From: Lentzea tibetensis
GTDB lineage: Bacteria; Actinomycetota; Actinomycetes; Mycobacteriales; Pseudonocardiaceae
Direction: 5' to 3'
DNA length: 64,000 bases
NCBI RefSeq assembly: GCF_007845675.1
Contig: NZ_VOBR01000017.1
Location: forward strand, 62,001-126,000
Under the pieces are notes generated by a model. It was given only the letters and a program-made list of their open reading frames with translations. It was not told the DNA's origin and searched no databases. Positions 43,617-52,630 of the stretch are shown here, piece by piece. Position numbers and translations under genes: made by a program. The stretch's first letter is position 1, and every line of letters starts with the position of its first letter.

Positions 43617-44818
43617 GTCAGCCCCACGTGGTCGGCGATCCGGCGAGCCTTGTCCTGCGCGTCGCGCCAGGCTTCCTCTGGCGGCTTGCCGAGGGTCTCG
43701 ACGCTGCTCAGCTCGTCGTGGAACAGGATCGACAGGCGCACCTCGTACGGACTCAGGTAGGCGATCGGGACCTGCTTCGCGCTCTCCGCGAAGGTGTCGA
43801 CGATGACCTGGCCGCCGAAGAAGTCGTCCGGCTGCCGCAGCTCCGGCCGGGCGAACGTGTCCGGAGTGGACGGGAACAGGTTCAGGTCGAGGAAGCCCTG
43901 CGTCTGCCGGTCGGCGTTGAGCAGCCAGGTGATCACCTCGAACGCCTTGTCCGGCTCGCGGCAGTACTTGGTGATGCCGAGGAACGAGCCGCCGTAGTTC
44001 GCGGCGCCGCCCGGCGTCAGCGCGACCCGCCACGTGCCCGCGGAGTCAGGCGCGCCGGACTTCAGGTCGGCCGCCGCCCACGACGCGCCGATCATGCTCG
44101 GGACCTTGCCGGTGGTGAGCGCGGCGTTGACGTCGGGGCTGCCGTCCTGCATCGCGGCGTTGATGCCCAGTTGCTGAGCTTTGACGGCGAGGTCCCACGC
44201 GTGCCGGACGTGGTCCTGGTCGCCGATGAACCTGCCGCCCTCGTCGACCAGCTGCCGCTTCGACTGGGCCATCGCCATGATGAACACCATGCGCAGGTTG
44301 AGGATCATGAGCGCGTTGGGCTTGAGCTCGACGCCCGCGTCGAAGTAGTCCTCCCACGTGCGCAGGGAGTCGCCCTTGATGCCTCGCGTGTCGAACACGT
44401 CCTGCCGGTAGAACAGGCCGGTCGGGCCGGTGTCGATGGGGAAGCCGATCATCTTGCCCTCGGCGGTGCTGCCCTGCTGCCACTTCCAGTCGAGGTACTG
44501 CGGGCGCAGCCGTTCGGCGCCGAGGGACTTGAGGTCGACGAACTGGTCGGCGTTCGGGAAGAACGCGGAGATGTCCTCGCCCTTGAGGCCGGTGATGTCG
44601 GGCACGTGCGACCGGCCCGCGAGGTTCGTCATCAGCTTGGACTTGAACGCCGCGCCGACCTGCAGCGGCTTGAGGCCGGGGAACTGCCGCGACGCCTCCT
44701 CGAGGAGCTTCTCGCTCAGGCCACCCGACCACATCCACAACGTCAAGCCGTCGCGGTCCTCGGTCGCGCAGCCCGCGGCGACGAGTCCGGCGAGCGCCAG
44801 GAACGCCCTGCGGTTCAC
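43613..44818 (-). CDS. Sugar-binding lipoprotein of the CUT1 transporter
   Basis: A 401-residue family-1 solute-binding protein. The lipobox LVAAGC (Cys about residue 16) anchors it outside. The ligand-binding fold shows SRQFPGLKPLQV, DISAFFPNADQFVDL, IGFPIDTGPTGLFYR and WRVALTPGG. Its operon partners and the divergent GH38 and GH4 enzymes suggest that it collects mannose-containing or phospho-glycoside-forming oligosaccharides. GTG 44818 overlaps the kinase stop (GTGA). Confidence 0.9.
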   Translation of the reverse strand: MNRRAFLALAGLVAAGCATEDRDGLTLWMWSGGLSEKLLEEASRQFPGLKPLQVGAAFKSKLMTNLAGRSHVPDITGLKGEDISAFFPNADQFVDLKSLGAERLRPQYLDWKWQQGSTAEGKMIGFPIDTGPTGLFYRQDVFDTRGIKGDSLRTWEDYFDAGVELKPNALMILNLRMVFIMAMAQSKRQLVDEGGRFIGDQDHVRHAWDLAVKAQQLGINAAMQDGSPDVNAALTTGKVPSMIGASWAAADLKSGAPDSAGTWRVALTPGGAANYGGSFLGITKYCREPDKAFEVITWLLNADRQTQGFLDLNLFPSTPDTFARPELRQPDDFFGGQVIVDTFAESAKQVPIAYLSPYEVRLSILFHDELSSVETLGKPPEEAWRDAQDKARRIADHVGLT

Positions 44819-45663
44819 AGCTCCTCCAACCTGGGTGCCGCGAGCGCGCCGCCGACGCGCTGGACCGAGATCGACGCGGCGCGGTTGGCGAACCGCAGCC
44901 GGTCGGCGAGCGGCATGCCAGCGAGCGTCGCGTGGACGAACGCCGCGCCGAACACGTCGCCGGCGCCGGTGGTGTCGACGGCGACGACGTCGTCGCCGTT
45001 CACGGACGCCTGCTCGCCGGAGATGGCGTCGATCGCGACGGCGCCGTCGCGGCCGCGCGTGACGACGACGATCGGGACGATCTCGGCGAGGCGGGCTGCG
45101 GCGAGTTCGGGGGTGTCGGTGCGGGTGTAGGCCATGGCCTCGACTTCGTTGGGCATGAACGCGTGGCAGTGCTTCAGCTGGTCGAGCACGTCGGGACGCC
45201 ACTGCTGGGTGGGGTCCCAGCCGACGTCCGCGAACACCAGGCCGGGCAGGTCCAGGTCCGAGTCGGGGGCGATGTGGACGATCGACGCCGCCGTCGACGG
45301 CGGCGTCACCTCGAACGACGGCGGCGTCGCGCCGTGCGTGACGAGTGCGCGGTCGTCGTCGTAGGCGAGTGCGACGGTGACCGGTGTCGCCCAGCCGGCG
45401 AAGCGGCGCGAGCAGCTGAGATCGACGCCCTCGGCTTCGAGGACGTCCCAGCAGTGCCTGCCGTGGAGGTCGTCGCCGAACGCGGCGGAGAGCACCGGCC
45501 GCATGCCGAGCCGTGCGAGTGCGACGGCGAAGTTCGCGATGCCACCTGGGCCGCTGCCCATGTCAACTGTCCACACTTCTTCGCCCGGCGTCGGCGGCTT
45601 GGGCAGACCGGTGAAGACGAGGTCGTAGAAGAGCAGTCCGGACAGGTAGACATCGTTGTCCAC
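44815..45663 (-). CDS. PfkB-family sugar kinase
   Basis: A 282-residue ribokinase-fold enzyme. GSGPGGIANFAVALARLG is the N-terminal PfkB signature, and DTTGAGDVFGAAF the C-terminal one with the catalytic Asp of GAGD. As first gene of the importer operon, it should phosphorylate the imported or released monosaccharide. EVWTVDMG near residue 30 is encoded by a copy of the dispersed TGTCAACTGTC motif. GTG 45663 start. Confidence 0.9.
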   Translation of the reverse strand: MDNDVYLSGLLFYDLVFTGLPKPPTPGEEVWTVDMGSGPGGIANFAVALARLGMRPVLSAAFGDDLHGRHCWDVLEAEGVDLSCSRRFAGWATPVTVALAYDDDRALVTHGATPPSFEVTPPSTAASIVHIAPDSDLDLPGLVFADVGWDPTQQWRPDVLDQLKHCHAFMPNEVEAMAYTRTDTPELAAARLAEIVPIVVVTRGRDGAVAIDAISGEQASVNGDDVVAVDTTGAGDVFGAAFVHATLAGMPLADRLRFANRAASISVQRVGGALAAPRLEEL

Positions 45664-45730
45664 GCCTCAGCTCCCTTCGAAGATGCGCAAGAGACTGCAC
45701 AGGTTGTGCACGAGTTGGCAAGAGTTTGCT

Positions 45731-45747
45731 CAACTTTGCGCAAGTTG
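45731..45747. promoter_or_regulatory. Operator dyad in the divergent glycan-locus promoter
   Basis: CAACTT and AAGTTG flank TGCGC. Related TTTGC/GCAA half-sites and a TGCAC-5-GTGCA dyad (45696-45710) lie in the same 101-bp region between the kinase and DeoR genes. DeoR-family repressors bind such repeated sites, so the neighbouring regulator is the likely ligand. Confidence 0.5.
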
Positions 45748-45764
45748 GGTTGTAGGGTCGGGCC

Positions 45765-46520
45765 ATGCTTCCCCAGAGCAGGCGCGACCTGATCCTGCGC
45801 ACGCTGCGCGCGGACGGTCCGAGCGAGGTCCGCGCCCTCGCCGACAAGCTGGGCGTCAGCCAGGCGACGATCCGCCGCGACCTGGAGCACCTCGACACCG
45901 AAGGCCGTCTGACCAGGGTGTACGGCGGCGCGATGGTCGTCGACGACGACCACGACGACCCGTGGGCCGACGTCGCCGCCGAGCGCGTCGAAGACAAGGA
46001 CGCCGTCGCCCGCGCCTGCGCGGACATGATCAAGGACGGCGAGACGGTGCTGCTCGACATCGGCACCACCGCGCACCGGCTCGCGCGGCTGCTGCACGGA
46101 CGCGCGCTCACCGTGATCACCAGCAACCTGGCCGTCTTCGACGAGCTGCGCGACGACGAGAACGTCGAGCTCGTGCTGCTCGGCGGCGTCGTGCGCCGCG
46201 CCTACCACTCGCTCGTCGGCTACCTGACCGAGGACAACCTGCGGCAGGTGCACGCCAACCGGCTGTTCCTCGGCACGAGCGGCGTGCGCGGCGACGGCGC
46301 CGTCATGGACACGACCGTCGTCGAGGTGCCGGTGAAGCGGGCCATGATCAAGGCCGCCGACCAGGTCGTCCTGATGGCCGACGGCGGCAAGTTCCCCGGC
46401 GTCGGCATGGCTCGCGTGTGCGGGCCGGAGATCCTCAACGTCGTCGTCACCACCGCGTCGGCCGACCCGGCGACGCGGCGTGCGTTCACCGATGCCGGAG
46501 TGGAAGTGGTCGAAGCATGA
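45765..46520 (+). CDS. DeoR-family repressor of the glycan locus
   Basis: A 251-residue protein. The N-terminal helix-turn-helix (VRALADKLGVSQATIRRDLEHL) is the DeoR type, and the C-terminal sugar-phosphate isomerase-like sensor domain shows ADMIKDGETVLLDIGTT, GGVVRRAYHSLVG and LFLGTSGV. It probably responds to the phosphosugar made by the PfkB kinase. ATG 45765 lies close to a putative -10, so the leader is very short. The stop overlaps the GH4 start (ATGA). Confidence 0.92.
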   Translation: MLPQSRRDLILRTLRADGPSEVRALADKLGVSQATIRRDLEHLDTEGRLTRVYGGAMVVDDDHDDPWADVAAERVEDKDAVARACADMIKDGETVLLDIGTTAHRLARLLHGRALTVITSNLAVFDELRDDENVELVLLGGVVRRAYHSLVGYLTEDNLRQVHANRLFLGTSGVRGDGAVMDTTVVEVPVKRAMIKAADQVVLMADGGKFPGVGMARVCGPEILNVVVTTASADPATRRAFTDAGVEVVEA

Positions 46521-47812
46521 GGCTGGTCATTCTCGGCGGTGGCGGGTTCCGCGTGCCGCTCGTCTACCGGGCACTGCTCGCCGACCGCGAGCCCAGCCGG
46601 GTCACCGAGCTCGTCCTGTACGACCTCGACGCGGCACGCCTGACGGCGATCGCACGCGTCCTGCAGGATCTAGCATCCAATATATTGGATGCACCATCCA
46701 TCATGGTGACGACAGATCTCGACGAGGCGTTGCGCGACACCGACTTCGTCTTCTCCGCCATCCGCGTCGGCGGGCTCGATGGACGGGCCGTTGACGAGCG
46801 CGTCGCGGCCGACGCCGGCGTACTCGGCCAGGAGACCGTCGGAGCGGGCGGGATCGCGTACGGGTTGCGGACCGTCCCCGTCGCCGTCGAGATCGCGCAG
46901 AAGGTCGCCGTGCTCGCGCCGGAGGCGTGGGTCATCAACTTCACCAACCCCGCGGGGATGGTCACCGAGGCGATGTCGTCGTTCCTGGGCAACCGGGTGA
47001 TCGGCATCTGCGACTCCCCCGTCGGCCTCGGCAGGCGGGTCGCCCGCGCGCTCGGGGTCGACCCCGGCGAGGCGTGGCTGGACTACGCCGGGCTCAATCA
47101 CCTCGGCTGGTTGAACGGGTTCCGCGTCGAGGGCGTCGACCTGCTCCCCCGCCTGATCTCGGACTCCGCGCGGCTGGAGTCGTTCGAGGAGGGCAAGCTC
47201 TTCGGCGCGGAGTGGCTCGGGGCGCTCGGCGCCATCCCGAACGAGTACCTGCACTACTACTACTTCACGCGGGAAGCGGTCGCCGCGGGCGCGTCGCGCG
47301 GGGAGTTCCTGCTGCACCAGCAGGAGAAGTTCTACTCCGACCCGTCGCTGGAGAGCTGGGAGCGCACGCGGCTGGAGCGCGAGGCCACGTACATGGCCGA
47401 GACGCGCGACGACGAGCGCGACACGTGCGACCTCGACGGCGGCGGCTACGAGCAGGTCGCGCTGGCGTTGATGCACGCCATCGCGCACGACCGGCAGACG
47501 ACGCTGATCCTGAACGTCCCCAACGGGTCGACGCTGTCCGCTGTGGACTCGACGGCGATCATCGAGGTGCCGAGCCTGGTCAACGCCAACGGCGCGCGAC
47601 CGGTGTCGGTGTCGCAGCTGCCCGAGCACGGCGTCGGGCTGGTGACGACGCTGAAGACCGTCGAGCGCCTCACCATCGAGGCCGCGGTGTCCGGGTCGCG
47701 GTCGCACGCGTTGAAGGCGTTCGCACTGCACCCGTTGATCGACTCGGTCACCGTCGCCCGTCACATCCTCGACGCGCACCCCTACCTGTCTGGAGACTTC
47801 CGTGCACGATGA
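46517..47812 (+). CDS. GH4-family NAD-dependent glycosidase
   Basis: A 431-residue protein. GGGGFRVPLVYRAL is the NAD-binding start typical of GH4, NFTNPAGMVTEA and GICDSP hold the metal/substrate loop, and AGLNHLGW supplies the conserved His. GICDSP-type sequences are usual in enzymes acting on 6-phospho-glucosides, but a free-sugar substrate cannot be excluded. GH4 needs NAD+ and Mn2+. A 20-bp AT-rich palindrome sits near its 5' end. Confidence 0.9.
   Translation: MRLVILGGGGFRVPLVYRALLADREPSRVTELVLYDLDAARLTAIARVLQDLASNILDAPSIMVTTDLDEALRDTDFVFSAIRVGGLDGRAVDERVAADAGVLGQETVGAGGIAYGLRTVPVAVEIAQKVAVLAPEAWVINFTNPAGMVTEAMSSFLGNRVIGICDSPVGLGRRVARALGVDPGEAWLDYAGLNHLGWLNGFRVEGVDLLPRLISDSARLESFEEGKLFGAEWLGALGAIPNEYLHYYYFTREAVAAGASRGEFLLHQQEKFYSDPSLESWERTRLEREATYMAETRDDERDTCDLDGGGYEQVALALMHAIAHDRQTTLILNVPNGSTLSAVDSTAIIEVPSLVNANGARPVSVSQLPEHGVGLVTTLKTVERLTIEAAVSGSRSHALKAFALHPLIDSVTVARHILDAHPYLSGDFRAR
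46673..46692. repeat. Perfect 20-bp palindrome inside the GH4 gene
   Basis: GCATCCAATATATTGGATGC is fully self-complementary. It lies 156 bp into the GH4 frame and encodes ASNILDA with codons (GCA, AAT, ATA, TTG, GAT) that are out of keeping with the rest of the gene. It may be an internal operator for a LacI- or GntR-like repressor. Confidence 0.9.
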
Positions 47813-50771
47813 CCGGCGGCTGGTGGAGGATCGGCTCTCGCGCGCGCTGACGACCCGTGTGCAGCCAGCGCTGTATTCGGCCTCGGTGCCGTTCACCGTC
47901 GAGGCGTGGCGGGTGCCGGACGAGCCGATCCCGTTCGCGGAAGCGCTTGCTGACGCGGTGTTCGAGCCGTTCGCGATCGGCGACCGGTGGGGTGCGCCGT
48001 GGTCGACGACGTGGTTCCGCGTCCGCGGCACGGTGCCCGCGGAGTGGACCGGCCTGCACGTCGAGGCCGTCTTCGACCTCGGCTTCCAGGACGCGTGGCC
48101 CGGCAACCAGGCCGAGGCGCTGGTGTACCTGCCGGACGGGACGCCGGTGAAGGGCGTCGCGCCGCGCAACAAGCACGTGCCGATCTCCGATGCGACGGAG
48201 ATCGAGTTCTACGTCGAGGCGGCCGCCAACCCGGACATCCTCAAGCACGACTTCCAGCCGACACCGTTCGGCGACAAGAAGACCGCTCCCCCGGACCCGA
48301 TGTACCGGCTGGACAAAGCCGAGCTCGCGGTGCTCGACGAGGAAGTCTGGCACCTGGGTCTCGACCTCGAGGTGCTGCGCGACCTGATGCTGGAGCTGTC
48401 GCTCGACGACCCGCGCCGGTACGAGATCCTGCGCGCGCTGGAACGGTCGCTGGACGCGCTCGACCCGCACGCCGTGTCCGCCACCGCGAAGGCCGCGCGA
48501 GCCGAGCTCACCGATGTGCTGTCACGTCCGGCCCACGCGAGCGCGCACACGCTGTCCGCGGTGGGGCACGCGCACATCGACAGCGCGTGGCTGTGGCCGC
48601 TGCGGGAGACCGTGCGCAAGGCGTCGCGCAGCTTCGCGAACGTGACGTGGCTGGCGACGCAGTACCCGGAGTTCGTGTTCGCGTGCTCGCAGGCGCAGCA
48701 GTACGACTGGGTCAAGAAGAACCAGCCGAAGATCTACGAGCGGATCAAGGACGCGGTCCGGAGTGGACAGTGGCGGCCGGTCGGCGGCATGTGGGTCGAG
48801 TCCGACGCGAACCTGCCCGGCGGCGAGGCGCTCGCCCGGCAGCTGGTGCACGGCAAGCGGTTCTTCGCCGACGAGTTCGGCGTCGACTGCGAGGAGGTGT
48901 GGCTGCCGGACTCGTTCGGCTACACCGCGGCGTTCCCGCAGCTCGCGAAGCTGGCGGGCGCCAAGTGGTTCCTCACGCAGAAGCTGTCGTGGAACCAGAC
49001 GAACAAGCTGCCGCACCACACGTTCTGGTGGGAGGGCATCGACGGCAGCCGGGTGTTCACGCACTTCCCGCCGGTGGACACGTACAACGCGGAGGTGCTC
49101 GGCAAGGAGCTGAGCCACGCGGTGCGCAACTACGCCGAGAAGGGCCGCGGCACGAGGTCGTTGCTGCCGTTCGGTTTCGGCGACGGCGGTGGTGGTCCCA
49201 CCAGGGACATGGTCGAGCGCGCCCGGCGGCTGAGGAACCTGGAGGGCTCGCCGAAGGTCGAGATCGAGCCGCCGCACGAGTTCTTCCGCAAGGCGCAGGA
49301 GGAGTATCCGGACGCCCCGGTGTGGTCGGGTGAGCTGTACCTGGAGCTGCACCGCGCCACGTACACCACGCAGTCGCGCACCAAGGCCGGCAACCGGCGC
49401 AGCGAGCACCTGCTGCGCGAGGCGGAGCTGTGGGCGACGACGGCGCACGTGCGCAACGGCTTCGACTACCCGTACGACGAACTCGACGAGCTGTGGAAGA
49501 CCGTTCTGCTACACCAGTTCCACGACATCCTGCCGGGCAGCTCGATCGCGTGGGTGCATCAGGAGGCCGAGCAGACGTACGCGTCCGTCGCCGCCGAGCT
49601 GGAGAAGATCACCGCCGCGGCGCAGGAGTCGCTGGGCGGCGGTGTGTTCAACACCAGCCCGCGGGACCGCGCCGAGGTCGTCGACGTCGACGGCGAGCCG
49701 GTGTTCGTCACCGCTCCCGCGAACGGTGTCGGGTCAACAGTCGACTGTCGACAGCGTGTGACGGTCGAAGGCCTCGTCGTCGACAACGGGCTGGTGCGCG
49801 TCGAGTTCGACGAGAACGGCCTGATGACGTCGGTCGTCACCGACGGGCGCGAGGTGCTCGCCGGCCCCGGCAACCTGTTGCAGCTGCACCCGGACTTCCC
49901 GAACTACTGGGACGCGTGGGACATCGACGCGCACTACAAGCGCAAGCACGTCGACCTCGTGGAGGCGACGTCCGTCGAGTTCGAACAGCAGGGACCCCTG
50001 CGCGGTGCGGTCAAGGTCGTCCGCGAGTTCGGCCGCTCCAGGGTCACGCAGGTGATCACCGTGCGCGCCGGGTCGAAGCGCGTCGACGTCGAGACCGAGA
50101 TCGACTGGCACGAGTCGGAGAAGATCCTCAAGGCCGCGTTCCCGCTGGACGTCCACGCCGACCGCTCGGCTGCGGAGATCCAGTTCGGGCACGTGTTCCG
50201 CCCGACGCACACCAACACGAGCTGGGACGCCGCGCGCTTCGAGGTGTACGCGCACCGCTGGGTGCACGTCGCCGAGCCGGGTTTCGGCGTCGCGGTGATC
50301 AACGACTCGACGTACGGGCACGACATCAGCCGCTCCGGCCGCGCCACGGTCGTCCGGCTGAGCCTGGTGCGCGCGCCGCACATCCCGGACCCGCACGCGG
50401 ACCAGGGCCCGCACCGGTTCACGTACTCGCTGCTGCCGGGCGCGGACGTCGTCGACGCCGTCGCCGAGGGCTACGCGCTCAACCTGCCGCTGCGCGTGCT
50501 GCCCGGCGAGAGCGCGAGCGGCCAACTGTTGACAGTCGACAACTCTGCCGTGGCGATCGAGTCGGTCAAGCTGGCGGACGACCGGTCCGGCGACGTGATC
50601 GTCCGGCTGTACGAGTCGCTGGGCGGGCGAGCCGCGTTCACCATGACGCCGGGCTTCCCCACCACCGCGGCTCACGTGTGCGACCTGCTGGAAAACCCGG
50701 TTGACGAGACCTCGCTGGAGGCGATTCCGTTGAGGCCCTTCCAGGTCCTCACACTCCGACTCAGCAGGTAG
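47802..50771 (+). CDS. GH38 alpha-mannosidase
   Basis: A 989-residue glycosidase. The N-terminal catalytic domain shows AVGHAHIDSAWLWPLRET, then the nucleophile Asp in WLPDSFGY and HQFHDILPGSSI; an alpha-mannosidase middle domain and beta-rich C-terminal domains follow. No signal peptide, so it hydrolyses imported alpha-mannosides. GTG 47802 overlaps the GH4 stop by 11 bp. Two copies of the dispersed CAACTGT/GACAG motif occur in frame at 49734 and 50522. Confidence 0.93.
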   Translation: MHDDRRLVEDRLSRALTTRVQPALYSASVPFTVEAWRVPDEPIPFAEALADAVFEPFAIGDRWGAPWSTTWFRVRGTVPAEWTGLHVEAVFDLGFQDAWPGNQAEALVYLPDGTPVKGVAPRNKHVPISDATEIEFYVEAAANPDILKHDFQPTPFGDKKTAPPDPMYRLDKAELAVLDEEVWHLGLDLEVLRDLMLELSLDDPRRYEILRALERSLDALDPHAVSATAKAARAELTDVLSRPAHASAHTLSAVGHAHIDSAWLWPLRETVRKASRSFANVTWLATQYPEFVFACSQAQQYDWVKKNQPKIYERIKDAVRSGQWRPVGGMWVESDANLPGGEALARQLVHGKRFFADEFGVDCEEVWLPDSFGYTAAFPQLAKLAGAKWFLTQKLSWNQTNKLPHHTFWWEGIDGSRVFTHFPPVDTYNAEVLGKELSHAVRNYAEKGRGTRSLLPFGFGDGGGGPTRDMVERARRLRNLEGSPKVEIEPPHEFFRKAQEEYPDAPVWSGELYLELHRATYTTQSRTKAGNRRSEHLLREAELWATTAHVRNGFDYPYDELDELWKTVLLHQFHDILPGSSIAWVHQEAEQTYASVAAELEKITAAAQESLGGGVFNTSPRDRAEVVDVDGEPVFVTAPANGVGSTVDCRQRVTVEGLVVDNGLVRVEFDENGLMTSVVTDGREVLAGPGNLLQLHPDFPNYWDAWDIDAHYKRKHVDLVEATSVEFEQQGPLRGAVKVVREFGRSRVTQVITVRAGSKRVDVETEIDWHESEKILKAAFPLDVHADRSAAEIQFGHVFRPTHTNTSWDAARFEVYAHRWVHVAEPGFGVAVINDSTYGHDISRSGRATVVRLSLVRAPHIPDPHADQGPHRFTYSLLPGADVVDAVAEGYALNLPLRVLPGESASGQLLTVDNSAVAIESVKLADDRSGDVIVRLYESLGGRAAFTMTPGFPTTAAHVCDLLENPVDETSLEAIPLRPFQVLTLRLSR

Positions 50772-50775
50772 GTCA

Positions 50776-51213
50776 ATGCGGCACGAGCTGAACAACGACA
50801 TCTGGCACCCGTTCCGGAAGGCGTACGGCGCCTGCGACGCCCCGGCGTTCATGGCGCTGTACAGCCCGGACCTCATCCGCGCGGGCGGGCCGGCCAAGGA
50901 GATCGTCGGCTACGACGCGTACGCCGCGCAGATCGACGAGTGGTTCTCCGGTGTGCTCGAGCGCGGCAGCAGGATCGCGATCGAGTTCCGGTTCCACGAA
51001 CGGCTCGTCGGCGCCGACGTCGCGAGCGAGCGCGGCGTGTTCCGCATCGACACCCAGCGCGCCACGGGTGAGAGCCGGACGTTCTACGGCCGGTTCCACG
51101 TCTTCGCGCGCAAGTCCGGCGGGCGGTGGCGGATCGTCGCCGACCACGACACCGACGAGGGCGCCTCCGAGGAGACGTTCCTGGCCGGGACCGAGGTCGA
51201 CGACATCGGGTAG
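50776..51213 (+). CDS. SnoaL/NTF2-like protein
   Basis: A 145-residue cone-fold protein (FRKAYGACDAPAFMALYSPDLIRAGG; later GRFHVFARKSGGRWRIVADHD), matching SnoaL/DUF4440 domains. It follows the alpha-mannosidase by four bases and is presumably in the same transcript. Such domains are isomerases, hydrolases or mere binding modules, so no activity is assigned. Confidence 0.85.
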   Translation: MRHELNNDIWHPFRKAYGACDAPAFMALYSPDLIRAGGPAKEIVGYDAYAAQIDEWFSGVLERGSRIAIEFRFHERLVGADVASERGVFRIDTQRATGESRTFYGRFHVFARKSGGRWRIVADHDTDEGASEETFLAGTEVDDIG

Positions 51214-51228
51214 CTACGCTGACGCCCG

Positions 51229-51714
51229 ATGGACACCACACACGTTCGCCGCCTGCCGCTCGCACTGGGGATCGCGGCTGTTGTGCTCGTGCTCGACCAG
51301 GCCACGAAGTTCTGGGCCGAGCGCACGCTCACCGGCCGCGCGCCGATCCCCGTGCTGGGCGAGTTCCTGCAGTTCCGGCTGCTGTACAACCCCGGAGCCG
51401 CGTTCTCCATCGGCGCGGGCAACACGTGGGTCTTCACGATCGTCGCCGCCGTCGCGGTGGTGCTGCTGGTCCGGTACGCCGCCCAGCCCCAGCCGGCGAG
51501 CCGGGTCGTCGTGCTGGCGTTGCTGCTGGGCGGCGCGACGACGCACCTGCTCGACCGGCTGTTCCGCGCCCCCGGCTTCGCTCGGGGGCACGTCGTCGAC
51601 TTCATCGACTACAACGGCTGGTTCGTCGGGAACGTCGCGGACATCGCGCTCGTCTGCGGCGCCGTGCTGCTGGTCCTGTTCAGCTTCAAGAAACAGGACG
51701 CAAAAACGGCTTGA
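51229..51714 (+). CDS. lspA: Lipoprotein signal peptidase (SPase II)
   Basis: A 161-residue membrane protein with four helices. VLDQATKFW is the N-terminal family motif. The catalytic aspartates are in THLLDRLFR and GNVADIAL, with GHVVDFIDYNGW between. The first aspartate is usually preceded by Asn in GN-L-x-DR; here it is His (THLLDR), a departure worth noting. It cleaves lipoprotein signal peptides. The 3' end overlaps the convergent gene by 29 bp. Confidence 0.88.
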   Translation: MDTTHVRRLPLALGIAAVVLVLDQATKFWAERTLTGRAPIPVLGEFLQFRLLYNPGAAFSIGAGNTWVFTIVAAVAVVLLVRYAAQPQPASRVVVLALLLGGATTHLLDRLFRAPGFARGHVVDFIDYNGWFVGNVADIALVCGAVLLVLFSFKKQDAKTA

Positions 51715-52630
51715 GGTCGAGGCTGTCCGCGAACGGTGCGAGCTTCGCCGCGAGCTCGGGCGTCAGCGTCGTCATGTCGACCTCCAGCTTGGCGCGGTTC
51801 GTGCCGATGCGGATGTGGCTGTCCGGGTCCGGCAACACGGCTTTGAGCTGATCCCGCAACGCACGGTCGTCAGCGATGCTCAGATCGCCGCCGGCGGCAA
51901 CGACGCACAGGTTGCCCTGGTAGCGGCTTCGGAGCTCACGGGTCTCCTCCGCGAGGTCACCCCGGACCACGCCCACGACGTACACCTGCTCGGTCACGAA
52001 GCCAGGCACGGCGAACCGGTCGGGGTGCGCCTGGGTGACGTAGTTCATCAGGTCTGTCAGGTCCGCACCCTTGCCATCCGGCTTCCACCCGCCGGGCGGC
52101 GGCGCGCACGGCGCAGGCCTCCCGTCGGAGGGCGGCTGGAACACCTCACCTGGATCTGCCTGCTCGGTCACGGTCAGCACGCCGCCACGCCACACGCCGG
52201 TCAGCCGCGCCTCGCCGATGCGAACGTCGAAGGAGCGCCTCTGGGTGGTGAGGCGGTCGGCGTCGACGCCGACGACCGGCACACCGTCGTCGCAGCCCGG
52301 CCCCGTGAGCGGCCCCACCATCAGGTACGCGCTGCAGAACTCGGCCTTGCCGTCCGCCTGCACGTAGACCGTGCCGCTCGCCCGCACCGTGTCGCCCTCG
52401 TGCACCACGAGGCCGGCGTACTTTCCCGCCCCGATCGTGTCCGGTGGCGACGTGCCCGTCACTCCGTAGGTGATCCCGGCGGCCAGGAGCACGGCGGCAG
52501 CCGCGGCGGTCAACGGCATCCATCGCGCTCGATGGGTCCAGCGCGACGTGTTCACGTCGGGCGGCGGCGGCTGAGCGGCGCGCCAGCGTTCTCCGGCATC
52601 ACGCAGCAGTTCGTCGACGGGGTCGATCAC
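51686..52630 (-). CDS. Membrane-anchored protein paired with an ECF sigma factor
   Basis: A 314-residue protein. A short cytoplasmic N-terminus (VDELLRDAGERWRAAQPPPP) is followed by one membrane helix (LTAAAAAVLLAAGITYGV) and a ~250-residue outer domain with cysteines (FCSAYL, GPGCDDG, APCAPPP, NLCVV). The start overlaps the sigma-factor stop (ATGA), as usual for sigma/anti-sigma pairs. I do not see a clear zinc anti-sigma motif, so anti-sigma is a contextual guess. Confidence 0.7.
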   Translation of the reverse strand: MIDPVDELLRDAGERWRAAQPPPPDVNTSRWTHRARWMPLTAAAAAVLLAAGITYGVTGTSPPDTIGAGKYAGLVVHEGDTVRASGTVYVQADGKAEFCSAYLMVGPLTGPGCDDGVPVVGVDADRLTTQRRSFDVRIGEARLTGVWRGGVLTVTEQADPGEVFQPPSDGRPAPCAPPPGGWKPDGKGADLTDLMNYVTQAHPDRFAVPGFVTEQVYVVGVVRGDLAEETRELRSRYQGNLCVVAAGGDLSIADDRALRDQLKAVLPDPDSHIRIGTNRAKLEVDMTTLTPELAAKLAPFADSLDLKPFLRPVS

